Positions 51,427 through 62,212 of a stretch of 64,000 bases of DNA are shown piece after piece. The stretch comes from Chthonobacter albigriseus. Lineage in GTDB: Bacteria > Pseudomonadota > Alphaproteobacteria > Rhizobiales > Pleomorphomonadaceae. A model generated the notes under the pieces. It ran no database searches, had not been told where the DNA came from, and worked only from the letters and a program-made list of their open reading frames with translations. The position numbers were made by a program, and so were the translations under genes. Location: positions 62,001-126,000 of the forward strand of contig NZ_JACDIT010000001.1 in the NCBI RefSeq assembly GCF_013839445.1, written 5' to 3'. Every line of letters begins with the position of its first letter. Within the stretch, counting starts at the first letter, position 1.

Positions 51427-52140
51427 ATGACCGACCTGACACCCCTCGGCGACCCCATCGGCCCCGTCGTGGAAGGCTGGACCGCGCGTCCCCGGCCGCC
51501 CCGAACGCCGATGGTGGGGCGGACGTGCTCCGTGGTGCCCTTGTCCGCCGACGCCCATGCGGCGGATCTCCATGCCGCCAACAGCCTCGACGAAGCCGGG
51601 CGTATGTGGACCTACATGGCGACCGGTCCGTTTCCCACGCTGGAGAGCTACAGGGACTGGGCCGAGAAGGCGGAGGCGAGCGAGGATCCCCTGCATCATG
51701 CGGTGATCGACCAGGCGACGGGCAAGGCAATCGGCACCGCGAGCTATCTCCGGATCGATCCGCCGGTGGGCGTGGTCGAGGTGGGCTGGATTACCTGGTC
51801 GCCGCTCCTGCAGAAGACGCCGATGGCGACGGAGGCGATGTACCTGATGATGCGCCGGGTGTTCGACGAACTCGGCTACCGACGCTACGAGTGGAAGTGC
51901 AACAACCTCAACGCCGGATCCAAGACGGCCGCCGAACGGCTCGGTTTCACGTTCGAGGGCCTGTTCCGTCAGGCGTCGATCGTGAAAGGCCGCAGCCGGG
52001 ATACCGCGTGGTTCTCGATCCTCGACGACGAGTGGCCGAAAGCGAAGGCGGCGTTCGAGGCCTGGCTCGATCCGTCCAACTTCCGGGACGGGCGGCAGAT
52101 CCGGTCTCTGCAGGACATTCGCGCCACACTGGCAGGCTGA
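51427..52140 (+). CDS. GNAT-family N-acetyltransferase (RimJ/RimL-like)
   Basis: A 237-residue GNAT protein. Features of the RimJ/RimL branch are VVEVGWITWSPLLQKTPMATEAMYLMMRRVFDELGYRRYEWKCNNLNAGSKTAAERLGFTFEGLFRQ, with the acetyl-CoA loop lying in the MATEAM region. It may acetylate a protein N terminus, a small amine or an amino-acid derivative. It follows dxs by 17 bases, so it probably shares the transcript. Confidence 0.85.
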   Translation: MTDLTPLGDPIGPVVEGWTARPRPPRTPMVGRTCSVVPLSADAHAADLHAANSLDEAGRMWTYMATGPFPTLESYRDWAEKAEASEDPLHHAVIDQATGKAIGTASYLRIDPPVGVVEVGWITWSPLLQKTPMATEAMYLMMRRVFDELGYRRYEWKCNNLNAGSKTAAERLGFTFEGLFRQASIVKGRSRDTAWFSILDDEWPKAKAAFEAWLDPSNFRDGRQIRSLQDIRATLAG

Positions 52141-52215
52141 TCGCGACGGCCCCGACCGTCAATCGGGCCTTCATCCGGCCGTGACACAATATCGGCGCGT
52201 TTCGGCAGGAGATGC

Positions 52216-53544
52216 TTGGCATTCCTGCTTCGCGAACGCTTCGGACGTTTCATCGTGGCCAAGACCCTGGCGCCCGTCGCCGCTCTTCTGTTCGGTATCG
52301 CCTTCCTGCTTGCCGGCAACGGCCTGCAGACGACGCTGGCCCCGCTTCGGGCGGCGGCGGAGGGATTCTCCGCGATCGAGATCGGTCTGATGGGGTCGGG
52401 CTACTACCTCGGCTTCGTGGTCGGCTGCCTGGTGGGACCGTACCTGATCCGCCGGGCAGGCCACATCAGGGCGTTCACTGCCCTCGTCAGCATCGCTTCG
52501 GCAACCGTCCTGGTGCATCCGCTGTCGATCCATCCGGCCGCATGGATCCTGCTACGCGCCGTCACCGGCTTCTCGCTCGCCGGGATCTACCTGATCGTTG
52601 AAAGCTGGCTGAACGACCGCGCGACCAACCAGAACCGCGGCTTCATCATGAGCGCCTACATCATCGTCAACTTCGCGACGATCACCGTCGGGCAGATGCT
52701 GGTCACCACGGCGTCGATCCATGACTTCACGCTGTTCGCCGTGGCTTCCATCCTGGTCTCGGCGGCGGTGCTGCCGGTTTCCATGACGCGTTCGGATCAG
52801 CCGGCGCCCATCGCGATCGTCCAGTTCCGGCCGATCCGGCTGTTCCTGACAGCGCCGGTGGGCATCATCGGCGCGCTGCTGATCGGGGTCGCCAACGGCG
52901 CCTTCTGGTCGCTGGGGACGGTGTATGCCACCGGCCGCGGCCTGGATTCGCAGGGTGCGGCCATATTCATGAGCGTCGCGGTGGTCGGCGGCGCGGCCAT
53001 GCAGTGGCCGATCGGCCGGCTCTCGGACCGCTTCGATCGGCGGACCGTGCTGGCCGGCGTGATGGCCGCGGCGGCCACGGTGTCGGTCTTCCTCGCCATG
53101 CTGCCGCTCGGAAACTACGGGCTGATGGCGATGAGCCTAGCGTTCGGGATGACCACGCTCACCGGCTATTCGGTGGCAGCCGCGCACGCCTACGATCGCG
53201 CCGACAAGAACGCCTACGTGGAGATGGCGGCCGGGGTGCTGCTGGCGAACGGGCTCGGGTCGGTGATCGGACCGGTGCTGGCGTCGGCGCTGATGGCCTC
53301 CCACGGGCCGGAGTGGCTGTTCCTGTTCATGGCGATCGTGCAGGGGCTGCTGATCGTCTTCATCGCGCTTCGGGTGTGGCTGCGCGGCCCGGCCTCCAAC
53401 ACGGAGAAGGAGGAGTTCGACGTCTACTCCACCGCGCCGGTCGGCGGGGCGATCACGCCGGAGCCGAAATCCGCCGCGACAGCGCAGCGCGCCAACGCCG
53501 GCCCGGACCGGACGACACCGGCCATCATCACCGACGTCGCCTAA
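52216..53544 (+). CDS. MFS transporter (12 TM, YcaD-like)
   Basis: A 442-residue major facilitator with about twelve helices and a cytoplasmic C-terminal tail of about 45 polar residues. The loop between TM2 and 3 has GPYLIRRAGH, and the second half has PIGRLSDRFDRRTVLAG, both versions of the MFS motif A. ESWLNDRATNQNRGFIMSAY resembles the YcaD/YfcJ branch. Substrate unknown. The start is a TTG at 52216 with AGGAG four bases before it; a downstream GTG at 52255 is possible. Confidence 0.85.
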   Translation: MAFLLRERFGRFIVAKTLAPVAALLFGIAFLLAGNGLQTTLAPLRAAAEGFSAIEIGLMGSGYYLGFVVGCLVGPYLIRRAGHIRAFTALVSIASATVLVHPLSIHPAAWILLRAVTGFSLAGIYLIVESWLNDRATNQNRGFIMSAYIIVNFATITVGQMLVTTASIHDFTLFAVASILVSAAVLPVSMTRSDQPAPIAIVQFRPIRLFLTAPVGIIGALLIGVANGAFWSLGTVYATGRGLDSQGAAIFMSVAVVGGAAMQWPIGRLSDRFDRRTVLAGVMAAAATVSVFLAMLPLGNYGLMAMSLAFGMTTLTGYSVAAAHAYDRADKNAYVEMAAGVLLANGLGSVIGPVLASALMASHGPEWLFLFMAIVQGLLIVFIALRVWLRGPASNTEKEEFDVYSTAPVGGAITPEPKSAATAQRANAGPDRTTPAIITDVA

Positions 53545-53611
53545 GCGGCAGGCCTTGCCGCTGACGGTCCGATCTGCAATGCACAGCGGCGAACCCGAGC
53601 CGTGACGAACC

Positions 53612-54346
53612 ATGCCGCGCCTACGCCTCGACCTCCTCCTCGTTCAACGGGGCCTTTCAGAAACGCGCGCCCGCGCCCGGGACGCGGTTCAGCGCGGTAC
53701 CGTGACCGTGAACGGGCGCGCGGTCACCAAGCCGGGTGATCTTGTCGCCGACGACGCGCAACTGGCGATCGACGACCCCGCCGCGCGCTGGGTGTCCAGG
53801 GCGGCGCTGAAGCTGGTCGCCGGGCTCGACGCCTTCGGCTTCGACGTGGCAGATCGCGCAGCCCTCGACATCGGTGCCTCCACCGGTGGGTTCACCCAGG
53901 TGCTGCTGGAACGCGGCGCACGGCATGTGACGGCAATCGACGTCGGGCATGGACAGATCAGCCCCAAGGTCGCCGCCGATCCGCGGGTGGCGTCGATCGA
54001 GGGCCTGAACGCTCGGGAGCTGGCGGCGAACCATCTGGCCCACCCGCCGGAGGTGATCGTATCGGACGTGTCGTTCATCTCCCTGACATTGGCGCTTCCG
54101 CCCGCCCTCGACCTTGCGGCGGCCGACGCTGTGGGGGTGTTCCTGGTGAAGCCGCAGTTCGAGGCGGGACGGGAGGCCATCGGCAAGGGCGGGCTGGTCG
54201 ACCCGCAGACCGGGTTGGCGGCGGCCGAACGGGTGCGGGACTGGCTGGACGGCCGCGAGGGCTGGCGGACCGTCGGCCTGCTGCCTTCGCCGATCACCGG
54301 CGGGGACGGAAATCAGGAATACCTGTTGGGAGCGCGCCGTGGCTGA
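53612..54346 (+). CDS. tlyA: TlyA-family rRNA 2'-O-methyltransferase
   Basis: A 244-residue protein with an N-terminal S4 RNA-binding domain (LDLLLVQRGLSETRARARDAVQRGTVTVNG) and an FtsJ-like methyltransferase domain with the SAM loop ALDIGASTGGFTQVLLERGA and the catalytic region DVSFISLT. Members methylate 16S and/or 23S rRNA; the 'haemolysin A' label is historical. Its end overlaps the next gene by eight bases. Confidence 0.92.
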   Translation: MPRLRLDLLLVQRGLSETRARARDAVQRGTVTVNGRAVTKPGDLVADDAQLAIDDPAARWVSRAALKLVAGLDAFGFDVADRAALDIGASTGGFTQVLLERGARHVTAIDVGHGQISPKVAADPRVASIEGLNARELAANHLAHPPEVIVSDVSFISLTLALPPALDLAAADAVGVFLVKPQFEAGREAIGKGGLVDPQTGLAAAERVRDWLDGREGWRTVGLLPSPITGGDGNQEYLLGARRG

Positions 54347-55565
54347 CCTTCTGATCGAGCGCTTGGGCCATCGCGGCGACGGCGTGGCCAGCTTCCAAGG
54401 CCGCCCGGTGTTCGTACCCTACACGCTGCCAGGGGAACGGATCGAGGCCGAGGTCAGCGGCGATCGTGCCGTTCTCGGCGGGATCATCGAGGCGAGCCCG
54501 GACCGGGTTGCGCCGCCCTGCCCGCAATTCGGCGTTTGCGGCGGCTGCGTGCTGCAGCACCTTGGCGCCGGACCCTATGCCGCGTTCAAGCGCCAGCTGG
54601 TGGTGGACGCGTTGGCGGATCGCGGCCTCGCGCCGCCGGTGGAGATGCCCGTGATCGTGCCGCCCAACGCGCGTCGACGCGCGACGATGGCGGGCATCAT
54701 GGCGGGCAAGCGGCCTATAGTCGGTTTCCACGAGCGCGCCAGCCACCAAGTGGTGCCGATCGAGGTCTGCTTCGTGGTGGTGCCGGAGATCCTGGCGGGC
54801 AAGCCGGCGCTTGAAGCTCTGACGGCCGCCGTCAGCCCACGCAAGCAGCCGCTCGACCTGACGGTCACCGCGACGACGGCCGGCCTGGACGTCGCGCTCA
54901 ACGGGATCGTGGCGGCCGACGTGGACAGGCTGCGGATGAAGCTGATCGACATCGCCGGGCAGTTCGACCTGGCGCGGCTGTCCGCCCGCGGCGAAGCGAT
55001 CGTGGAGCGACGCCCACCGGTGGTGATGATCGACGAGATCGCTGTGGTGCCGCCCCCGGGGGGCTTCCTGCAGGCATCCGCGGCGGCCGAAGCCGCGATG
55101 GGCGATCTGGTCGTGGCTGCCGTCGGCAAGGCCCGCAAGGTCGCGGATCTCTATGCGGGGGTCGGCACCTTCGCCTACCGGCTCGCCCGGACCGCCACCG
55201 TGACCGCAGCGGAAGGCGATGCGGGGGCGGTGAATTCCCTGGAACGCGGGTTCCGCTTCGCCAAGGGCCGCAACCGTATCATGGCGGAACGGCGCGACCT
55301 GACGCGGCGGCCGATGGTGGAAAAGGAACTCGAGGGTTTCGACGCGGTGGTGTTCGACCCGCCGCGCGCCGGTGCCGCCGAGCAGTGCCAGTGGATCGCA
55401 CGCTCCAAGGTCCGGACGGTGGTGGCGGTCAGCTGCAACCCGGCGACGCTCGCCCGCGATCTGCGGATCCTGGTCGACGGCGGGTACCGTATCGAGAGCG
55501 TCACGCCGATCGACCAGTTCCTCTGGTCGAGCCACGTGGAAGTGGTAGCCGTGCTGCGGCGCTGA
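54339..55565 (+). CDS. RlmD/TrmA-type uracil-C5 RNA methyltransferase
   Basis: A 408-residue SAM-dependent enzyme. The N-terminal TRAM-like domain (GHRGDGVASFQGRPVFVPYTLPGE) is followed by a [4Fe-4S] site with Cys61, Cys67, Cys70 (CPQFGVCGGC) and Cys144, then the methyltransferase domain with DLYAGVGTFAYRLA and VVFDPPRAGAAEQ, and the catalytic nucleophile in VSCNPATLARDL. The [4Fe-4S] cluster places it with RlmD/RlmC and not TrmA. The exact uridine is not assigned. Starts with GTG inside tlyA. Confidence 0.9.
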   Translation: MADLLIERLGHRGDGVASFQGRPVFVPYTLPGERIEAEVSGDRAVLGGIIEASPDRVAPPCPQFGVCGGCVLQHLGAGPYAAFKRQLVVDALADRGLAPPVEMPVIVPPNARRRATMAGIMAGKRPIVGFHERASHQVVPIEVCFVVVPEILAGKPALEALTAAVSPRKQPLDLTVTATTAGLDVALNGIVAADVDRLRMKLIDIAGQFDLARLSARGEAIVERRPPVVMIDEIAVVPPPGGFLQASAAAEAAMGDLVVAAVGKARKVADLYAGVGTFAYRLARTATVTAAEGDAGAVNSLERGFRFAKGRNRIMAERRDLTRRPMVEKELEGFDAVVFDPPRAGAAEQCQWIARSKVRTVVAVSCNPATLARDLRILVDGGYRIESVTPIDQFLWSSHVEVVAVLRR

Positions 55566-55578
55566 CTACTTTTGAACG

Positions 55579-55604
55579 AAAAAGGCGAGCCGAGGCTCGC
55601 CTTT
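55579..55604 (-). terminator. Terminator after ald (possibly bidirectional)
   Basis: The hairpin AAAGGCGAGCC-GA-GGCTCGCCTTT (55581-55604) has an 11-bp stem (effective loop of four), followed on the minus strand by TTTTT from 55583 downward. It lies between the convergent methyltransferase and ald genes. On the plus strand only a short T run is present, so it mainly serves ald. Confidence 0.85.
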
Positions 55605-55645
55605 CCGATCGTTTCGCGCGGGGGACGCGCGGTCTGGAGCTGACC

Positions 55646-56764
<1,119 letters not shown>

Positions 56765-56958
56765 CTCGAAACCCTCCTCCGTGATGCCGCGAGGCCAAGG
56801 CGGGGGATGCCGGCCTCCGAGCGGCGGTTCTCTCCCCTTCCGGGAAACAACGCGCTTCAAGGATCTCATCGATCGCGTGAAATTTCCTGCCGAAGGATCG
56901 GCCGGGATCTCCACTTCGCCGCAGTTTCTGCTACCATCTCGCGTCTCTTTCGCAGAAA

Positions 56959-57426
56959 GTGCAGACGATGAAGCTGGATCCGGTGGATCGTACGATCCTG
57001 GTGGCGCTCCAGGAGGACGGCAGCCTGACCAACGCGGAGCTGGCCGAGCGCATCCACATGTCGCCATCGGCCTGTCTCAGGCGGACTAAGATGCTGCAGG
57101 AGAGCGGCCTGATCGCCAAGACAGTGGCGCTGCTCGACCCGCGGCTGGCGGGGCTGCCGGGCACGGCCTACGTGTTCGTGACGCTCGACAGCCAAGGGCG
57201 GGCGTCGCTCGACAAGTTCGAGGCGGCGGTGCGGACGGTGCCGGAGATCACGGAGTGCTATCTGCTCGCCGGGCAGTCGGACTACCTGCTGCGGATCGTC
57301 TATCGCGACACGACGGACCTTGAGCGGATCCACACGGAAATCCTCACACCACTGCCGGGCGTGGTGCGGGTGCAGAGCACGCTGACGCTCCGTGCGGTGA
57401 AACGGACCACGAAGCTGCCCATCTAA
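56959..57426 (+). CDS. Lrp/AsnC-family regulator, probable regulator of ald
   Basis: A 155-residue protein with an N-terminal winged helix (LDPVDRTILVALQEDGSLTNAELAERIHMSPSACLRR) and a C-terminal RAM/AsnC ligand domain (TECYLLAGQSDYLLRIVYRD). Divergent from ald by about 195 bases, so it most likely senses alanine or another amino acid and acts on ald. The frame begins with GTG 56959, but the ATG at 56968 may be the true start. Short gap to aroC, which is on the other strand. Confidence 0.88.
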   Translation: MQTMKLDPVDRTILVALQEDGSLTNAELAERIHMSPSACLRRTKMLQESGLIAKTVALLDPRLAGLPGTAYVFVTLDSQGRASLDKFEAAVRTVPEITECYLLAGQSDYLLRIVYRDTTDLERIHTEILTPLPGVVRVQSTLTLRAVKRTTKLPI

Positions 57427-57433
57427 GCGACCG

Positions 57434-58552
57434 TCAGCGCAGTGGAAACGGCACTCCGGCAGCCCGGCCGGTCTGGGCGCGGTGGCGCAGGAAATGATCG
57501 GCGAGGACGATCGCCATCATGGCCTCCCCGACCGGAACGGCGCGGATACCGACGCAGGGGTCGTGGCGGCCCTTGGTGAGGATGTCAACTTCACCGCCGG
57601 AGGCATCGATCGACCGCCGCTCGTTCAAAATAGAAGAGGTCGGCTTCACAGCAAATCGGGCGACAATCGGCTGGCCGGACGAAATTCCGCCCAGAACACC
57701 GCCAGCATTGTTCGAGCCGAACTGCACGGTGCCGTCGTTGCCCATCCTCATCTCGTCGGCGTTTTCTTCACCGGTGAGTTCGGCAGCGGCCATGCCGGCG
57801 CCAATCTCGACGCCTTTGACTGCGTTGATGCTCATGAAGGCAGAGGCGATGTCCTGGTCGAGCTTGCCGTAGATGGGTGCGCCCCAGCCGGCCGGAACCC
57901 CCTCGGCAACGATCTCGATCACGGCGCCGACCGACGACCCAGCTTTGCGGATGCTGTCGAGATAGGTCTCGAACCGGTCGCAAGCTGTTGGATCCGGACA
58001 GAAAAACGGATTGCGGCCGACCTCGTCCCAGTCCCACTTGGACCGGTCGATCCGCTCCTTGCCGATCTGGACGAGGGCGCCTCGGATGGTGACACCGGGC
58101 AGGATCTTGCGGGCGATGGCGCCCGCTGCGACCCGCGCTGCGGTCTCGCGGGCCGACGATCTTCCGCCGCCGGTGTAGTCGCGTATTCCGTACTTCAGGT
58201 CGTATACGTAGTCGGCATGTCCGGGTCTGTAGCGATCGCGGATGTCGCCGTAGTCCTTCGAACGCTGGTCGACATTGCGGATCATCAGCGATATCGGCGT
58301 GCCCGTGGTGACCGGCCCGCCGGTTCGGTCGTCCTCGAAGACGCCGGACAGGATCTCCACCTCGTCGGGCTCGCGGCGCTGGGTGACGAAACGCGACTGG
58401 CCGGGCTTGCGCTTGTCGAGAAAGGCCTGGATGTCAGCCGCCGTCAGCGGCAGCCCGGGCGGGCATCCGTCGACCACGCAGCCGAGGGCGGGCCCGTGGC
58501 TCTCGCCCCAGGTGGTGACGCGGAAAAGATGGCCGAAGGTGTTGTGCGACAT
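57434..58552 (-). CDS. aroC: Chorismate synthase
   Basis: Last step of the shikimate pathway: EPSP to chorismate, needing reduced FMN. The 372-residue protein starts [24 protein letters not shown] and contains [18 protein letters not shown] (FMN/phosphate site) and [21 protein letters not shown]. All segments look intact and the length is normal. Upstream, separated by about 76 bases, is the histidine phosphatase gene on the same strand. Confidence 0.95.
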   Translation of the reverse strand: MSHNTFGHLFRVTTWGESHGPALGCVVDGCPPGLPLTAADIQAFLDKRKPGQSRFVTQRREPDEVEILSGVFEDDRTGGPVTTGTPISLMIRNVDQRSKDYGDIRDRYRPGHADYVYDLKYGIRDYTGGGRSSARETAARVAAGAIARKILPGVTIRGALVQIGKERIDRSKWDWDEVGRNPFFCPDPTACDRFETYLDSIRKAGSSVGAVIEIVAEGVPAGWGAPIYGKLDQDIASAFMSINAVKGVEIGAGMAAAELTGEENADEMRMGNDGTVQFGSNNAGGVLGGISSGQPIVARFAVKPTSSILNERRSIDASGGEVDILTKGRHDPCVGIRAVPVGEAMMAIVLADHFLRHRAQTGRAAGVPFPLR

Positions 58553-58628
58553 GGAGCGTCTTCAGACCGGGTCCGGATTGTACCGACCCGTCTTTATGGG
58601 TTGGCACGGACGACGTCAAACCGCGGGG

Positions 58629-59237
58629 TCACACCCATTCCACTTTGCCGGCCGACCAGACATAGAAGCGGTCCTGCGGGGTGTGGAATTCGAGCGCCTC
58701 GGCGATGGTCAGCGCACCGAGCATGACCTTGAGGACGCGGTTCACCCCGCCATGGGTGACGAGAACCGTCGGCCGGTCGAGAGCGGAGACCAGCGGGCCC
58801 AACCGGTCGATCGCCTGGACGGCGCTCTCGCCCCCGGTGGGCGGAATGTTCCAGCGGTCCTTCTGGCGCGCGGCATAGCCGGCCGGGTCGGACTGCTGGA
58901 TCTCTTTCAGGTTGAGACCGGACCAGCGGCCGAAGTCGAGCTCCATCAGGCGATCGTCGGTGCGGAAGGCGAGCGGGTCGAGACGGGCGGCTTCGCGGAC
59001 GAGTTGCATGGTTTCGGCCGCGCGGGACAGCGGCGAGGCGATCCAGTCGTAGCCGTCGGGATCGAGGCCGAGTCGGTCGAAGCGGGAGCGAAGCGCTTCT
59101 CCGTTGCGCCGGGCCTGCGTGCGGCCGGTGTCGTTGAGGGGAATATCCTCACGGCCCTGCAGGATGGCGCCGGCGTTCCAGTCGGTCTGGCCGTGGCGGA
59201 TGACGATGATCTCGTGGGAGGGAGCGCGCGCTAGCAT
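58629..59237 (-). CDS. Histidine phosphatase (phosphoglycerate-mutase-like) family protein
   Basis: A 202-residue protein of the broad 2H-phosphatase superfamily. The catalytic motif is IIVIRHGQTDWNAG near residue 15, with SPLSRAAETMQLV, LMELDFGRWSGL and TVLVTHGGVNRVL after it, giving both active histidines. Members act on small phosphomonoesters such as phosphosugars and alpha-ribazole phosphate; the sequence does not decide. ATG 59237 is chosen; a frame open to 59273 lacks support. In the usual Rhizobiales context beside aroC and fabI. Confidence 0.88.
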   Translation of the reverse strand: MLARAPSHEIIVIRHGQTDWNAGAILQGREDIPLNDTGRTQARRNGEALRSRFDRLGLDPDGYDWIASPLSRAAETMQLVREAARLDPLAFRTDDRLMELDFGRWSGLNLKEIQQSDPAGYAARQKDRWNIPPTGGESAVQAIDRLGPLVSALDRPTVLVTHGGVNRVLKVMLGALTIAEALEFHTPQDRFYVWSAGKVEWV

Positions 59238-59310
59238 CGTGAAGGGGATAGTGCGATCGCCCTGCCCCGGCAAGCGGCAATGGCGCTTCTGGATGTCCGT
59301 ACGCCGAACG

Positions 59311-59559
59311 TCAGAGCTTCAAGTCGGCGATCTGCTTCTGCATGGCGGCGATCTTGGCGTTCTGTTCAGCCTTGAGGCGCGTCTGAACCCGTTGGACCGT
59401 GATGTCCATCAGACCTGAAACCTGGCTGGTCCCGGCGCCAAGAATGTTGCCGAAGAGAGCGTTCTGGGTTTCCAGCGACGACTGGTTGAGTTCGCGCTGG
59501 CGCGCGCGCCACTGCGTGATCTGCTGATAGCCGGTCAGGGACTTGCCGATCGTCGTCAT
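59311..59559 (-). CDS. Small hypothetical protein, 82 aa
   Basis: Not assigned. Mostly helical, with an N-terminal polar part (TGYQQITQWRARQRELNQSSLETQNALFGNIL) and a C-terminal coiled-coil-like end (RLKAEQNAKIAAMQKQIADLKL). It lacks a signal peptide. Located between fabI and the phosphatase gene on the same strand, separated by about 60-75 bases on each side, so it could be in that transcription unit. Confidence 0.6.
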   Translation of the reverse strand: MTTIGKSLTGYQQITQWRARQRELNQSSLETQNALFGNILGAGTSQVSGLMDITVQRVQTRLKAEQNAKIAAMQKQIADLKL

Positions 59560-59621
59560 GACGTCATGACACGCCGGAAAAGCTTAAGGGTGCGTTACCG
59601 CCCCAAAAAGTGCGCCCGAGT

Positions 59622-60440
59622 TCAGTCCTTGACGACGCTGATGTCCGGGGCGTCCACGGCCTTCATGCCGACGACGTGGTAGCCGCTGTCGACATGATGG
59701 ACCTCGCCGGTGACGGCCCGTCCGAGGTCGGAGAGGAGATAGAGGGCGCTGTCGCCCACTTCCTCGATGGTCACCGTGCGCTTCAGGGGCGCGTTGTACT
59801 CGTTCCACTTCAGAATGTAGCGGAAGTCGCCGATGCCGGAGGCCGCGAGCGTCTTGATCGGTCCGGCGGAGATGGCATTGACGCGGATGCCTTTGGACCC
59901 GAGATCGACGGCGAGGTACTTCACGCTCGCCTCGAGGGCTGCCTTGGCCACGCCCATCACGTTGTAGTGGGGCATGACCTTCTCTGCGCCGTAGTAGGTC
60001 AGCGTCAGCAGCGAGCCGCCCTTGGTCATGAGCTTCTCGGCGCGCTGCGCGACGGCCGTGAACGAATAGGCCGAGATCAGCATCGTCTTGGAGAAGTTGT
60101 CGGCGGTCGTGTCGACGTAGCGGCCGGTCAGCTCGTCCTTGTCGGAGAAGGCGATCGCGTGGACGACGAAGTCGATGGTGCCCCAACGGGCCTCCAGATC
60201 GGCGAAGACGGCGTCGAGGGAAGCGGGGTCCGTGACATCGCAGTGCCCGGCGACGATGCCGCCGAGTTCCTGCGCCAGCGGTTCCACACGCTTGCGGAGC
60301 GCATCGCCCTGATAGGTGAAGGCGAGTTCGGCCCCGGCCGCGCTCGCAGCCTTGGAGATGCCCCAGGCGATCGACCGGTTGTTCGCCACGCCCATGATCA
60401 GGCCGCGCTTGCCCGCCAACAACCCGTTCGTTCCAGCCAT
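59622..60440 (-). CDS. fabI: Enoyl-[acyl-carrier-protein] reductase (NADH)
   Basis: Last reductive step of each type II fatty-acid-synthesis cycle; target of triclosan-type inhibitors. The 272-residue protein starts MAGTNGLLAGKRGLIMGVANNRSIAWG at ATG 60440, supported by GGAG six bases upstream. The active site is YYGAEKVMPHYNVMGVAKAAL (Tyr-x6-Lys), followed by NAISAGPIKTLAASGI. ATG 60452 is another in-frame option. Confidence 0.95.
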   Translation of the reverse strand: MAGTNGLLAGKRGLIMGVANNRSIAWGISKAASAAGAELAFTYQGDALRKRVEPLAQELGGIVAGHCDVTDPASLDAVFADLEARWGTIDFVVHAIAFSDKDELTGRYVDTTADNFSKTMLISAYSFTAVAQRAEKLMTKGGSLLTLTYYGAEKVMPHYNVMGVAKAALEASVKYLAVDLGSKGIRVNAISAGPIKTLAASGIGDFRYILKWNEYNAPLKRTVTIEEVGDSALYLLSDLGRAVTGEVHHVDSGYHVVGMKAVDAPDISVVKD

Positions 60441-60762
60441 CATCTTCTCCATGCCAACCGTACGGCACAGCCCATCAAAATGCCGGCTCCGTATGGCACA
60501 GGCTTTGCGATATTGGCAAGCCGGCTCCGCGACAGCCCGCCGCAGCGGCAGGCGCTTATGCACGCTGTGCAGCCCGATGCCCGCTGAATAGCGGCGCAAT
60601 TGCCGCAAGACGGCCGGCAACGGCGGCATTTTGCGCGATGTGGCGGAAAGTTCACAGGGAGACCAAGTTCGTATGCGGTCTGCCGCCGGAGGCCGGCCGG
60701 AGGGATCTCCCGGCTCGATCCGACCGCTCGACGGCGGTGCGGCGGCGGCATAGGTTTCGGGG
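60441..60762. other. Divergent intergenic region, no supported gene
   Basis: About 320 bases between the divergent fabI and FAD-oxidase genes. The frames present are shadows with no ribosome binding site. It should hold both promoters, but I could not pick a convincing -35/-10 pair or a strong palindrome. Confidence 0.5.
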
Positions 60763-62184
60763 ATGACCATCGCGCCTACGCCCGACCTCATCCAGCGTTT
60801 TTCGGCCATCGTCGGGGCGCGGCACGCCTTGCTCGACCCCCTCGACCAGGCCCCCTACCTCACCGAATGGCGCGACCTCTATCGCGGGGAAACGCCCGCC
60901 GTCCTGCGCCCAGGGTCGGTCGAGGAGGTTTCGGCGATCCTGCGGCTGGCGGACGAGACCGGGACGGCGATCGTGCCGCAGGGCGGCAACACCGGGCTGG
61001 TGGGCGGACAGATACCGGTACCCGGCAGTGGCGAGCTGGTGCTGTCGCTGGAGCGGCTGAACCGGGTGCGCGCCGTCGATCCCGCGGGAAACACGATCAC
61101 GGTGGACGCCGGCGCGACGCTCGACGCGGTCCAAAAGGCGGCCGAGGCCGCGGGGCGGCTGTTCCCGCTGACGCTCGCCTCGCAGGGCTCGTGCCGGATC
61201 GGCGGCAACATCGCCACCAATGCTGGCGGTACGGCGGTGCTCTCCTACGGGAACACGCGCGACTTGGTGCTTGGGCTCGAAGTCGTGCTTGCCGACGGCA
61301 GGGTCTGGAATGGGCTGAGAGGCCTTCGCAAGGACAACGCGGGCTATGACCTGAAGCAGCTCTTCATCGGCTCGGAGGGGACGCTCGGCGTCATCACCGG
61401 AGCGGTGCTGAAGCTGAAGCCGCGGCCGGCAGAGGTGGCGGTGGCGATGGCCGGCATGGCATCGGCGGCAGGGGCCCTGCGCCTGCTCGGGCGGGCGCAG
61501 GCCGCCGCAGGGGCCGGGCTGACCGGGTTCGAGCTGATGATCGGCCGGGGGCTGCAGTTCGCGGTGAGGCACCTGCCGGGTGCCCGCAGCCCGTTCGCGG
61601 GTGAGCACGCCTGGAGCGTTCTCCTGGAGATCTCATCCGGTGCGCGCGACGGGGCGGCGCGCGCTGCCATGGAGACGACCCTTGCCGCTGCGCTGGAGGC
61701 CGGCGAGATCGACGACGCGGTTCTGGCGGAGAGCATCGGCCAGGCGGAGGCATTCTGGGCGCTTCGGCACGGCATGTCGGAGGTGCAGAAGCACGAGGGC
61801 GGCTCGATCAAGCACGACGTGTCCGTGGGAGTGGCGGACGTGCCGGCTTTCCTGGAGGAGGCCATTGCTGCGGTGGAAGCGGCGTTTCCGGGGTGCAGGC
61901 CGGTGCCGTTCGGGCACATGGGCGACGGCAACATCCATTTCAATGTCAGCCAGCCCTTGGGCGCAGACAAGGCTGCATTCCTGGCCGAATGGGACCGCAT
62001 GAACGACGTTGTGCACGCGGTGGTCGCCCGGTTCGGCGGATCGGTGGCGGCGGAACACGGCGTGGGTCGGCTGAAGCGCGACCTGATCGCGGCCACCAAG
62101 TCGCCGGTGGAGCTCGACCTGATGCGGCGGGTCAAGGCCGCGCTGGATCCGAACGGGATCCTGAACCCCGGCCGGGTGATCTGA
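60763..62184 (+). CDS. FAD-binding oxidoreductase (glycolate/D-lactate/2-hydroxyglutarate dehydrogenase type)
   Basis: A 473-residue flavoprotein. The N-terminal FAD_binding_4 domain has VPQGGNTGLVGGQIP near residue 70 and the conserved GNIATNAGG loop; the C-terminal FAD-oxidase domain has GHMGDGNIHFNVSQ (metal/substrate His), AEHGVGRLKRD and LDPNGILNPGRVI. Typical of the GlcD/LdhD/D2HGDH family that oxidises 2-hydroxy acids. Very similar at the C terminus to the fragment at 1-213. No glcE/glcF partner genes lie next to it, so it is more like a single-subunit LdhD or D2HGDH. Confidence 0.9.
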   Translation: MTIAPTPDLIQRFSAIVGARHALLDPLDQAPYLTEWRDLYRGETPAVLRPGSVEEVSAILRLADETGTAIVPQGGNTGLVGGQIPVPGSGELVLSLERLNRVRAVDPAGNTITVDAGATLDAVQKAAEAAGRLFPLTLASQGSCRIGGNIATNAGGTAVLSYGNTRDLVLGLEVVLADGRVWNGLRGLRKDNAGYDLKQLFIGSEGTLGVITGAVLKLKPRPAEVAVAMAGMASAAGALRLLGRAQAAAGAGLTGFELMIGRGLQFAVRHLPGARSPFAGEHAWSVLLEISSGARDGAARAAMETTLAAALEAGEIDDAVLAESIGQAEAFWALRHGMSEVQKHEGGSIKHDVSVGVADVPAFLEEAIAAVEAAFPGCRPVPFGHMGDGNIHFNVSQPLGADKAAFLAEWDRMNDVVHAVVARFGGSVAAEHGVGRLKRDLIAATKSPVELDLMRRVKAALDPNGILNPGRVI

Positions 62185-62212
62185 GGTCGATCCGAGGACG
62201 TCGGGATGGAGC